Below, piece by piece: positions 29,640 through 40,547 of a stretch of 64,000 nucleotides of DNA. Source of the DNA: Lolium rigidum. Lineage: Eukaryota > Streptophyta > Magnoliopsida > Poales > Poaceae. Under the pieces are notes generated by a model that made no database searches, was not told the origin of the DNA, and saw only the letters and a list, made by a program, of their open reading frames with translations. The first letter of the stretch is position 1. The number at the start of each line of letters is the position of its first letter. Location of the stretch: contig NC_061510.1 of the NCBI RefSeq assembly GCF_022539505.1, positions 392,566,249-392,630,248 of the forward strand, written 5' to 3'. A program made the translations under genes and the position numbers.

Positions 29640-31890
29640 TAACGCGAGGTGCTGCGGGTGCACGGTAAGGTCGAGCATGGCGCGGCCGTCTGGAACGGTG
29701 AAGGGGCAAGGTAGGGGTCGCGTAGCGTTGCAGGCATCCTGGTGGTGCTAGTGAGCTTGACGGCACGGCTAAAGGGGGTCTGAGGCGGGCTGGCGACGGG
29801 GGTGTCCTTGCGGTACCGCGGCGGCAGATGTTGGGCATGGCGTGGGCGTCAGTGCTTCCGCGAGCCAGTAGGGTTGTCCAGGAGCTAGCTGGTGGTGTGG
29901 TGATGGCGCGTGCAAGAGGGCAAAGCGAGGGGAGGACGAGGGCGACCGGACCGAGAGATGCTCTGTCGTGTCCGGGATGAGGTCGGGGCGCGCTCACCGC
30001 GTGCTCGGCACGTCCCGGCATGGTCTTGGGCGTGCTCGGGGCTGGCCAATGCCGTGTCTTGGAGAGTTTGGGCAGGGCATGGGCTTCGTCCTCGTGCTCC
30101 GAGGAGGCTTGTAGACATGGTGTAGAGTAGAGGAGGGGCTCGGAGTCGATCAAGTGCATGTGTGGCCGGCATGGTGCACGGCCAGCTTAGTTTAGGTGTT
30201 TCTCCACACTTTAAACGACGGTGCAGGTACTGGGAATGATGCAGGGGTTGCGGGAGTTGATGATCATCACGATTTAAAAGGGGTTTAGGCCAAAATCCAT
30301 TGGACAATAGCAAGTATGGAAAAATCCAGATGTCGCTCTGCAAGGTGTTCGGAGAAATGGCCGCAAGAACATAACCTTTGAATTTCGAATTTCTTTTTGG
30401 GGAATCTTAAACATATTAATTATGGGTCAGAATGGTGGTGGTGGGGTTTAATTTGGAGTTGATTTGCAACATTTCAAATTTGAGGTGATCTTCCCATTAA
30501 TTTAAAGTCTTCTCTTGTTCAATTTCTACTGGTCAACATGGTCAACTTTAACCATGATGGTCAACGTGAAAGTTGTAGACCTTGACATGGTCTTGGATGA
30601 CCTGGCTTTGTTTGACTAATTTTAGTTTAGGAATTGAGAAATACAGGGGGGTAAAGTGGTGAAGAAAATATTTTTGGTCCATATGACCATTATCACATGT
30701 CATTGAGATTTGATTTTTCCTTTGGTTTGATTCTGGTTTCTTTGTGTCAATTGTGTTTGTTTTTGATATCTAAGAGTTTTACAATCAATGGCACAAGCCA
30801 ATGTGGCTTTGGTTGAGGTTTTGCAAAAAGGGCTAAGTGTGTGTGAGTGAAAAAAATGATATTTTCTCACATTCTCATTTCTCTCCATTTGATTTTGGTT
30901 TCATTGATGCAATTGTGTTAGTTTGAGTTATATAAGAGTTTTAGAATCCATAGGGAAAGCAATGGTGGCCTTATATGAAGATTTGTAAAAATGCCCTTAG
31001 TGTATGTGAGTAAAAATTGGAATTATCTCACCATTTGAATTCTCTCCAATGAATTTGACTTTTGTTGACTCTAATGTGGTTCTTATTAGTTTAGAAACAT
31101 TTTAAGATCATTGAACCCAATTCAAAAGGTCTTGGTCAAAGAGTTGCAAAAATAGCCATAACACATAAGAGGTGATGTGTCAATTTTTCTTATTTTTGAA
31201 AAGGGTTCATCTTGCTTTACTTAGACATGGGTTAGGGTCAATTTAGCATTAGATTAGGTTTAGAAAAGGTTTCACATCATTTGGTCAAGGTTTAAAGTCA
31301 TAGGGCAAAATTTGGTGAAATGGCTGTGTGTCACATATGCCTCTATGCATATGTTGCATTTGATTTTAAATTTGACTTGGCTTGACCCAAATGGTGTTGT
31401 TGAGTGTTGAAAAGGTATATGGAAGTGATCCAACTATTCACAACCAGTCCTAGGGTCAATCTTCTCAAATTCACAAATTTGCATTTTACTCACATATGCC
31501 TCTATGGCATTTTTAGTTTCTTTTTATTTTCTTTGGTTTCAACTTGGAAATGATTTAAGAAGTACTATATAAGGTTTATGAAGCATTTCCAATCCTCTAA
31601 CTAAAGTGGAAAAGTCTAGAGTAAAGATTTATAATTTTAGCCATAGGCACATATGCCTTTTTCTTATTTAATTTCCTTTTATTTTATTTTAACTAGTATG
31701 GTGATAGGAGGGGTGAGGTTTAGGGTTTAAGATCATTTCAAATACTAATAACAAGCAATCATAGCAATAACACAAGAATTCAGCAAGCTCACTATGTATC
31801 ATACTCTATTTAATAAAAAGTTTTTGTTGGTTCCAAAATTTGGAACTAGGGAAATTCATTTATTTTGTTTTGAATTTTTGGGATGTTACA

Positions 31891-31910
31891 AACCCTTCCC
31901 CCTTAAACAA
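31891..31910 (-). other. Polypurine tract of the Tekay-type element
   Basis: On the minus strand TTTAAGGGGGAAGGGTT directly precedes the LTR start TGTAACATCCC. This is where plus-strand DNA synthesis starts during reverse transcription. Confidence 0.85.
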
Positions 31911-31966
31911 ATCTCGTCCCGAGATTTTAAGAGAAGTTAGGTTCCTAAGAGAGATTGAGCATTTTA

Positions 31967-33181
31967 TTAACAGGAAGACATACTTGGCATGTTCTGGGGT
32001 GCTTCCTGGGCTTCAGTGGCAGTCATGTGGTAGAGGCGGCCGTTGTTGTTGTTCTGGTTCCTTCTACCGGCAAAGCGGCACTGTTGCTGAGCAGGTGCAG
32101 CAGTGTTGGCGGCGATCTTGGCAAGCTTCTTGGGGCACTCATTGGAGTAGTGGCCCACAACTCCACATTCATAGCAGTTGATCGTGGACTTGTCCTTGGG
32201 GTTGACGGGAACAGTGTTGCTTCCAGTCCTCGGGCCAGTGTTGGTGTTGTTGTTGTTCCCATTGTTGCTGTTGCTGTTGGGGTTGTTGTTGTTGTGGTGG
32301 CTGTTGTTGTTGTTGTTGTTGTTGTTGTTGCCTCCGGGCTTCGGGGGTCCTCCGTTGTTGTTGGTGTAGTTGGGGCGATAACTCTGAGCAGGGGGCTTGT
32401 TGTGTCTTGGGGTGAATCCTCCAGAGGAGTTGTTGCGGTATTTCTGGGTATGGTGGGGTCCATTCTGGTTCATCATTCTGCGCTTGCGGTTCTCATTGGC
32501 CTGATGCAGCTTTCCTTCCATCTGTATGGCTGAGTCTACCAGGGCTTCTAAGTCGGCGAACGGAATGTTCACTAACACGCTTTGCATCTCGTCGTGCGAT
32601 CCGTTCAGAAATCTTTCCTTCCTCTTCTCGTTGGTGTCGATTTCATCCGGGGCGTACCTTGACAGAGTGAGAAACCTGTCGCGGTATTCTACCACCGACA
32701 TCCTTCCTTGTTTGAGTTCACGGAACTCGTCTCTCATCTTCTTGATCAGTCCTTGGGGCACGTGATACTTGCTAAACTTCAGCTTGAAGTCTTCCCATGT
32801 CATCATCTGTCCCGCATTCATTGCACGGGCACTTGTCCACCAGGGCTCGGCAGGTCCTGACAGGTAGTGGGTGGCGAACAGTACTTTTTCTGCGGCTTCA
32901 ACTCCCGCAACTTCGAGGTTGTTCTCCATGGTCTGGAGCCAGTCATCAGCATCAAGGGGCTCTTCAGTCTTGTTGAATACCGGAGGGTTGGTGTGCTGAA
33001 AGTTCTTCAGTTTTGATCCAGGGTGATCATTGTTTCCGTGGCCTTGATTGTTCTGAGCTATCTGTTGCAGTGCAGCTATGTTGGCTTGGCGTTCAGCTCT
33101 CTCGACTTCTCGGTCTGCCATCATTGTCTGCAGCAGTTGCATCATGGCATCCTGGGTGGTGTTGCGGGTTGGTGGGGCCAT
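31967..33181 (-). CDS. gag: Gag polyprotein, intact, Tekay type
   Basis: 404 residues from an ATG at 33181 (MAPPTRNTTQDAMMQLL). The retrotransposon gag domain covers about residues 75-230 (DADDWLQTMENNLEV, HYLSGPAEPWW, FKLKFSKYHVP, VVEYRDRFLTLSRYA). A basic region and an Asn/His-rich low-complexity stretch (about 265-315, from a GTT microsatellite) come before a single CCHC zinc knuckle (CYECGVVGHYSNECPKK, about 335-351). The frame is free of lesions. It ends soon after, where a protease would normally begin, so the element could supply Gag but would need enzymes from an autonomous relative. Confidence 0.93.
   Translation of the reverse strand: MAPPTRNTTQDAMMQLLQTMMADREVERAERQANIAALQQIAQNNQGHGNNDHPGSKLKNFQHTNPPVFNKTEEPLDADDWLQTMENNLEVAGVEAAEKVLFATHYLSGPAEPWWTSARAMNAGQMMTWEDFKLKFSKYHVPQGLIKKMRDEFRELKQGRMSVVEYRDRFLTLSRYAPDEIDTNEKRKERFLNGSHDEMQSVLVNIPFADLEALVDSAIQMEGKLHQANENRKRRMMNQNGPHHTQKYRNNSSGGFTPRHNKPPAQSYRPNYTNNNGGPPKPGGNNNNNNNNNSHHNNNNPNSNSNNGNNNNTNTGPRTGSNTVPVNPKDKSTINCYECGVVGHYSNECPKKLAKIAANTAAPAQQQCRFAGRRNQNNNNGRLYHMTATEAQEAPQNMPSMSSC
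32239..32335. repeat. GTT/TTG microsatellite coding for poly-Asn in Gag
   Basis: A run of imperfect GTT triplets (minus strand AAC/AAT) gives the NNNNNNNNN tract of Gag. Length variation here would keep the frame. Confidence 0.9.
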
Positions 33182-33617
33182 CTGAACATTGAGGTAGATG
33201 ATAAGATAAGAGGGAAATTTCTATGGTTGGTTTTGTTAAATTTTTTTTTTTTTTAAAGTTCACAAATTGAAATTTTGAGTAGTGTTGCAGGGGTAACACC
33301 GACAACACTTTTTCATTCATACCAAGCATCACATATTACAAATCTAACACACCGTTGGTTTGAAGAACCATTCATCGCTCTACGATACAAGGGGATCCTG
33401 ATACAAACTCTTGCGTAGGTGTGAGTTCTACTAAAGTGATCAAGTGTGCAAAATTTTAGGTAGAATTTCAAGGAAAAGTAGAGCATGGATTTATTCTTTT
33501 GAAAAGATCTTAAGATAAGGGTGAGAATAAGTTTTTCAGAAATATTCACTTTCTTTGTTTTGGAAACTAAGTTTTTCGGACGTCCATTCTAACTAGGGTC
33601 TCCTAAGGTCAAACAAT

Positions 33618-33630
33618 GGCTCTGATACCA
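33618..33630 (-). other. Primer-binding site, initiator-Met tRNA
   Basis: On the minus strand TGGTATCAGAGCC starts three bases after the end of the 5' LTR. This matches the 3' end of the initiator-methionine tRNA and fixes the element orientation as minus. Confidence 0.9.
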
Positions 33631-33633
33631 ACT

Positions 33634-36600
33634 TGTCAACACCCGGATTTTTAAGTCCAGATGCCTATTATGCCGTACATCGCAATCCCAGGAATATTGT
33701 TGTTGCGAGAAATAATAGTTGAATATCATAGAGTCATCATTTATTACAACACATAATCGTCTTACAAAGGTAGATCACATGATCCAATATTACAATAGTA
33801 GTTGATCTATCGATCAACGAACATCACAAATAGCGGAAGCGAAGTAGTAGTGGCTATCTAATCCACGAGCCAACGCTTGACGTCGGGAGCGGTCCTAGTT
33901 GTCGTAGACGTCCTCGCTGTCCATCTTCCTCGTATTGTCGTTCACCTTCATAGTCTGGCCATTTGAATAGCCAGGGACAAAGCCATGAGTACTTTTAAAG
34001 TACTCGCAAACTAATACTAGTGTAAGCCCTATCAACTATATTAAGGGGGTGCTAAGCTCTAAGTTTATTTGCATAAAGCCAAGTTTATTTCATAAACATT
34101 TAGAAAAGACTCTTCATTTGCTAAACTAACTCAAGTGGGAACATTAGTGTCATTCCCACAACTCTGTTGTGATTCAATTCAAAGTCACCATTCACCTTTT
34201 TAAATTCAAGTCCCAAGTCATATGTCACATTTTTGAAAATGGTCTGATGACGGAACAGTATGGCCTTCCCAACCGTCCATAACCGTGGACACGGCTATTC
34301 GAATAGTTCTACACTCTGCAGAGGTCGTACACTTGTGCCACAATATTTGCAATAATCCGCCAGGGTTAACTGGCCCTGATTTACCATACTCCGTATGCGG
34401 ACTACCAACCATAACCTTTCACTTACATACTCTAGTATAGGCACCTCTCCCCATGAGCTTGGCCTCCCGGTGAAAACCGCAGTCAACCCGGGAACTGCAC
34501 AGGGCTTGGGCCGGACATTCACCTCATTCCACGTCATATCGCATCGTTTTGTTTGTTGTAGAGGCAGCCCTCGGCCTAACCCCGATGACGCTTGTTTAGA
34601 GGGAACCCATACTAAAGCACATAAATTTCTAGTTAAGCCCTTACCCATATTGGGTATTGTGGGGGTACTTTCAAATTGGAATGGTATCGCATCCGAACCC
34701 AACCATCAGCTTTGTAAAATTCACCAAGTCATTCACCAGTCATATTCACCTTCAAAATCTTTCAATAGAATGAAGCATCATTCCAAGGTTTTCAAAGTCA
34801 TTTCATTTCACAAGTTCCCAACTAGAGTAGTCACTTTTAATTTAGCACTAGCATCTATGTATGAGGGGTGCTAAGTACTTTGCTTTGCTTCTAGGCTAAC
34901 CTTGATACTCTTGTACTAATCCAGTACTAACCAAGTGAATCATAATTCAAAAAGTAAACTTTGATAAACAAAATTTAGAAAAGCTTGTAAAGTAAAAACT
35001 TGGGATAGGAGCATTAAGCATAAAGTAAAAAAAATTGGTGCCTTGCTCTTGGAGAGCTTTGCACAAGGGAACCTTGCAAGAGTGTTAGCTTGCCTTGATT
35101 GGTGTATTGATCAAAGTTTTCCGGCTCTTCCTCCCGGTAGAATACCTCCTCCTCTTGATAGTCTCCGGTACTAGCGTCTAAAAACGAATACGAGGATACA
35201 ATCACCAAACAATACTTAAGTACTCTTAATTAGCCTTAATGGCTCACTCAAATGATCTAGCATCACTACTTAACATTTATTCACAAATTATGCTAGGGTT
35301 TCTTTATTTAATATTAGGAAAATAATTTCCTCTCATTGAAAATGTGAGTTAGGGTTTCTATTTGGTTTGGGAGAAATAATTTCCTCTCATTGAATTCTTC
35401 TTAAGATTTAATCTTCTCAAATAACCAGGGATGATCCCATGTTGACCAAGGTCAACACTTCACACTTAGTATTTGAGAAAAGTGATTTAAATGAGATTCA
35501 TCATCTCATGTGATTTAAATAACTAAGGCAATTTAAATACTATGTTGATTTAAATTCTACAAGTGAGCAAGTATGAATCTATGCAGTAGAGGTCATCATA
35601 TTACTTCATAATATATGAGACCATGATTTAAATGAGATGCTACACCTCATAGATTTAAATTCTAAAATTTGAACTAGTTTAAATGGGCTAGTATTGACTA
35701 CATAGCCAATATTTTGATTCTAGCCCATGATACGGTACAGAACATATATCATATTTTTACATAGTAAATTAGAGTTTGTTAAATGTGAATTATTGCAATT
35801 GGATTCAATTCAAAATTCATAATGGTTGATTTTTAAGATTTATTTGAATACTGAAAAGTATCTGTTTTGTTATTTTTACTATTCAAAAACTGCACAAGGT
35901 ATGAGTTTGAATCCAGTGGGGTTAGTTAGATATATTTATAAGCTTTCTGGGAAATTTTGAATTACTCAAATTGGATTTGTAGAATTTGAACTATTCAAGT
36001 TGTAGCACTGACCAGAATTGAAATAAAAGCTGAAATGGATTATTGCTAAGTTTAAACGGTTGGGTTGAGCGGGAAACAGATGGGCCGAATTGGTTTGAAT
36101 GGGGGAAACAGGCCCAGTAACGATTCAGTGTTTTAGTGGGCTGTCAGGGGTGGGGCCTACATGTCATCGACTAATAACTGCCGAACCGGTATGCTCTGAC
36201 CTGGACCGTCGGATTAAAAGCTGATCGTGCGGTCGACCGTCGTCGTCGTCGACGGGAGAGGAGGACGTGCTGCGACGGCGAGGTAGAGGGTCGGCGGCGT
36301 GAAGGAGCTCCGGCGAGGGTCGGCGACGATGCAGGAGGGGGTTGTCGAGGATGGGGAGTGCGCTGGTACAGACGGCGGCTTCCGAGGTGGCGGCAATCGT
36401 TGGCTTCGTCTGCAGCACCGCCGCGAGCTGCAGCTGTCGATTGGCGGTCTACTGGCGACGATGTGGAGGGGAGAGAGGTCGAGGAGGATCAGAAGAAAGA
36501 GTGGAGCGAGTTTGGTGTGGAAGGAGAAGGCTGAGGGGGTCTCTATTTATAGTAACGCGAGGTGCTGCGGGTGCACGGTAAGGTCGAGCATGGCGCGGCC

Positions 36601-38799
36601 GTCCGGAACGGTGAAGGGGCAAGGTAGGGGTCGCGTAGCGTGCGGGCATCCCGGTGGTGCTAGTGAGCTTGACGGCACGGCTAAAGGGGGTCTGAGGCGG
36701 GCTGGCGACGGGGGTGTCCTTGCGGTACCGCGGCGGCAGATGTTGGGCATGGCGTGGGCGTCAGTGCTTCCGCGAGCCAGTAGGGTTGTCCAGGAGCTAG
36801 CTGGTGGTGTGGTGATGGCGCGTGCAAGAGGGCAAAGCGAGGGGAGGACGAGGGCGACCGGACCAGAGATGCTCTGTCGTGTCCAGGATGAGGTCGGGGC
36901 GCGCTCACCGCGTGCCTGGCACGTCCTGGCATGGTGCTGGGCGTGCTGGGGCTGGCCAATGCCGTGTCTTGGAGAGTTTGGGCAGGGCATGGGCTTCGTC
37001 CTCGTGCTCCAGGGAGGCTTGTAGACATGGTGTAGAGTAGAGGAGGGGCTCAGGTCGATCAAGTGCATGTGTGGCCGGCATGGTGCACGGCCAGCTTAGT
37101 TTAGGTGTTTCTCCACACTTTAAACGACGGTGCAGGTACTGGGAATGATGCAGGGGTTGCAGGAGTTGATGATCATCACGATTTAAAAGGGGTTTAGGCC
37201 AAAATCCGCTGGACAATAGCAAGTATGGAAAAATCCAGATGCTGCCTGCAAGGTGTTCGGAGAAATGGCCGCAAGAACATAACCTTTGAATTTCGAATTT
37301 CTTTTTGGGGAATCTTAAACATATTAATTATGGGTCAGAATGGTGGTGGTGGGGTTTAATTTGGAGTTGATTTGCAACATTTCAAATTTGAGGTGATCTT
37401 CCCATTAATTTAAAGTCTTCTCTTGTTCAATTTCTACCGGTCAACATGGTCAACTTTAACCATGATGGTCAACATGAAAGTTGTAGACCTTGACATGGTC
37501 TTGGATGACCTGGCTTTGTTTGACTAATTTTAGTTTAGGAATTGAGAAATACAAGGGGGGTAAAGTGGTGAAGAAAATATTTTTGGTCCATATGACCATT
37601 ATCACATGTCATTGAGATTTGATTTTTCCTTTGGTTTGATTCTGGTTTCTTTGTGTCAATTGTGTTTGTTTTTGATATCTAAGAGTTTTACAATCAATGG
37701 CACAAGCCAATGTGGCCTTGGTTGAGGTTTTGCAAAAAGGGCTAAGTGTGTGTGAGTAAAAAAAATGATATTTTCTCACATTCTCATTTCTCTCCATTTG
37801 ATTTTGGTTTCATTGATGCAATTGTGTTAGTTTGAGTTATATAAGAGTTTTAGAATCCATAGGGAAAGCAATGGTGGCCTTATATGAAGATTTGTAAAAA
37901 TGCCCTTAGTGTATGTGAGTAAAAATTGGAATTATCTCACCATTTGAATTCTCTCCAATGAATTTGACTTTTGTTGACTCTAATGTGGTTCTTATTAGTT
38001 TAGAAACATTTTAAGATCATTGAACCCAATTCAAAAGGTCTTGGTCAAAGAGTTGCAAAAATAGCCATAACACATAAGAGGTGATGTGTCAATTTTTCTT
38101 ATTTTTGAAAAGGGTTCATCTTGCTTTACTTAGACATGGGTTAGGGTCAATTTAGCATTAGATTAGGTTTAGAAAAGGTTTCACATCATTTGGTCAAGGT
38201 TTAAAGTCATAGGGAAAAATTTGGTGAAATGGCTGTGTGTCACATATGCCTCTATGCATATGTTGCATTTGATTTTAAATTTGACTTGGCTTGACCCAAA
38301 TGGTGTTGTTGAGTGTTGAAAAGGTATATGGAAGTGATCCAACTATTCACAACCAGTCCTAGGGTCAATCTTCTCAAATTCACAAATTTGCATTTTACTC
38401 ACATATGCCTCTATGGCATTTTTAGTTTCTTTTTATTTTCTTTGGTTTCAACTTGGAAATGATTTAAGAAGTACTATATAAGGTTTATGAAGCATTTCCA
38501 ATCCTCTAACTAAAGTGGAAAAGTCTAGAGTAAAGATTTATAATTTTAGCCATAGGCACATATGCCTTTTTCTTATTTAATTTCCTTTTATTTTATTTTA
38601 ACTAGTATGGTGATAGGAGGGGTGAGGTTTAGGGTTTAAGATCATTTCAAATACTAATAACAAGCAATCATAGCAATAACACAAGAATTCAGCAAGCTCA
38701 CTATGTATCATACTCTATTTAATAAAAAGTTTTTGTTGGTTCCAAAATTTGGAACTAGGGAAATTCATTTATTTTGTTTTGAATTTTTGGGATGTTACA
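33634..38799 (-). repeat. 5' LTR of the Tekay-type element
   Basis: It matches the 3' LTR almost base for base and has the same TATA box (36543-36552), the same open frame (34295-34702) and the same degenerate repeat field (37598-38600). Differences seen by eye are single substitutions, several at CG or its deamination products, and one-base indels, for example near 27000/33900 and 30000/36900. Confidence 0.93.
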
Positions 38800-38868
38800 A
38801 AAGGTGAACGGTATACCCAATCAACAATATAAAAATTTCATCAACCTAGCTACTTGTAATCTGAGTGG

Positions 38869-39727
38869 CTAGGGTGGGCTGGTTCGGCCCAGATCTGGGC
38901 CCAGTTTGGCGTCCATATGGGTTGGACAGGCTGTCTGCTCCTGGCGCGCCGGCGATGCTCCCTGGAGGCAGAGAAGGTGTGGCGGCGGTGGTTGGGTGGC
39001 GGCGGTGCTCTGGCCGGCCTGCTGCAGCATGGCCTTGGGGACTTTACGGGTCTGTGAGGGCCCGGCCGGGCCAGTGTGGGCCTGGTTTGACCTCGATGTC
39101 ATGTCCGGTCGGCAACCGCGAAGGCGGTGGAGGTAGTTCCCTCCCGCGCGGATGAGGTGCTGCTACCCGACCCGACTGCCTCTCTTCTCTACGTCTAGGC
39201 CCTGCTCCGGTGCCCACAGCTTGGTGGCGAGGGTGGCTTCAAGACTGCGGTGGCGTGTGCTGGTGGGTGGCAAGCTAGGTGGAGCACGTCAAATCGTCCG
39301 GGTTTGTGGGTTTGGTGGGCGGGAGAAATCCTGGTCGGCTTGCCCGACACTGCCGCGGTGACACCTACGGATGTCGCCCTACCTTCCTGAAGGGCGTCGG
39401 TTGTCCCTCTTCCCCAATCACTTCCGCGTATCGGGGGAAACCCTAGGATTAGTCCGGGCAGCAGCAGCGTTGTCATCGTTTTCCTTGTTGAAGGTGTTGT
39501 TTGATATGTGGTGTTTCAGTGTGCTTGGAGTGCGGTGAAATTTTTCGGAGGGCGCAGCGGTTGCGAGTCGTCTTTGTTCTTGTCGAGCTGCCTGTGTTGG
39601 CATTGTTTTCTTTTTTCTCTTTCTCTTATGTTCTTTTGGGCTTTAATTGTGCTGCGGTCCGAGCGTGCTTGTAGTATCGGTTGGTTGCTATATTAATATA
39701 GCGGGGCGAACGTTTATTTTGAGGAAA
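38869..39727 (+). mobile_element. Non-LTR retroposon (LINE 3' end or SINE-like), 12-bp TSD
   Basis: TAATCTGAGTGG is present at 38857-38868 and again at 39728-39739, a perfect 12-bp duplication. The inserted 859 bp is GC-rich, has no clear protein, and ends with TATAGCGGGGCGAACG and TTTATTTTGAGGAAA. This end type is familiar to me from grass LINE-derived 3' UTRs. The orientation is taken from that end. It probably is a 5'-truncated LINE copy. Confidence 0.75.
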
Positions 39728-39739
39728 TAATCTGAGTGG

Positions 39740-39952
39740 GGATTTCTATTCTAAAATTATGTGATTTTGTTTGTTGCCTTGCTATCATAATCATTTGAAA
39801 TTCCTATCATAATCATTTGAAAATTCCGCAGATGTATACTTTCTAGTCTTCAATAAAGATGGATGTCACCATTCTATACCTTGGCTGTTCTATCTTGACA
39901 ACTACTCCCTCCGGTCTTTATTAATCGACGCGGAGTAGCGGAGTAGTGCACT
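39740..39952. other. Unassigned DNA with a Stowaway MITE remnant
   Basis: Nothing coding is visible. ACTCCCTCCGGTC at 39903 looks like one end of a Stowaway-type MITE, but only about 45 bp remain before CACTA-3. A 19-bp duplication (CCTATCATAATCATTTGAAA) lies at about 39782-39825. Confidence 0.4.
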
Positions 39953-40210
39953 CACTGGTAGAAAAAGAGGCTTCCGTCCAGCCCCATTAGTCGCGAAAGT
40001 ATAGGAACCGCGACTAATGGAGTCTTTAGTCGCGGTTCGGGAGGCGAACCGCGACCAAAGTCGTGGGCCCATGGCGCCGGTGGCCAGCCGGTGGACTGGA
40101 GGAGCTTAGTCGCGGTTGGCCTGGCCAACCGCGACTAAAGGTGCCCGAAGGCCTTTAGTCGTGGTTGGCCAGGCCAACCGCGACTAAAGCCCCACCCCTA
40201 TATATACCGT
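39953..40210 (+). repeat. CACTA-3 5' TIR, subterminal repeats and TNP2 promoter
   Basis: TTTAGTCGCGGTTGGCC and its complement GGCCAACCGCGACTAAAG occur as several inverted pairs between 40000 and 40190. They are followed by CCCCTATATATACCG (TATA box near 40196), about 350 bp before the TNP2 start. Confidence 0.85.
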
Positions 40211-40547
40211 TCAGCCCACAGCACTTAGCCATTTGGTGCCACTTCTCTTCACAAACTTTACAAGGGGGTGTAGGTTTGCTTTTGGCTCCTCTTATGCACA
40301 CAAAGTGTTTGATGAAATGCCCCAAGAGCATGAAACAAACATGATATGAAGTGTTGGAGCCACACTTGAGCTTCCTCATTTATTTTTTCCTCCTCGATCG
40401 CGGTTAGCAACTTGAACCTTTCATATATATGTGTCATTGATAAAATATGCATGTGTGTAGTTCATTGTTTAATTTCTATTGTTTGTAGCTAGTTAGTTTA
40501 AGAAATGCATGATGGTTAATTATATATTTTATATTATAATAATGTAG

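Larger units (their letters stand above)
26724..31890 (-). repeat. 3' LTR of the Tekay-type element
   Basis: On the plus strand it begins TGTCAACACCCGG and ends GGGATGTTACA; on the minus strand that is TGTAACATCCC...TTGACA. It contains a GC-rich part (29220-30200), a TATA box at 29630-29639 and a degenerate repeat field (30690-31690). No coding is supported, although a 135-codon minus-strand frame is open at 27383-27790. Confidence 0.93.
26724..38799 (-). mobile_element. Complete non-autonomous Tekay-type Ty3/gypsy element with giant LTRs, TSD AAAGG
   Basis: Two near-identical LTRs (26724-31890, 5167 bp; 33634-38799, 5166 bp) enclose only 1743 bp. AAAGG is duplicated at 26719-26723 and 38800-38804. 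The primer-binding and polypurine tracts show minus-strand orientation. The internal region encodes Gag only; protease, reverse transcriptase, RNase H and integrase are absent. The Gag sequence is of the Tekay/Del chromovirus type. The proportions recall the large retrotransposon derivatives (LARDs) of Triticeae. The LTRs look about 98-99% alike by eye (not counted), so the insertion is fairly recent. Confidence 0.93.

Noticed and set aside
29303..30343. Long ORFs in the GC-rich part of the LTR (up to 235 codons on the minus strand)
   Set aside because: They lie in an LTR promoter region, shift frame between the two LTR copies, and are open on both strands.
31955..32533. Plus-strand 192-aa hydrophobic, Val-rich ORF
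   Set aside because: It is the antisense of the Asn-rich, GTT-repeat part of Gag; the hydrophobic look comes from the microsatellite.
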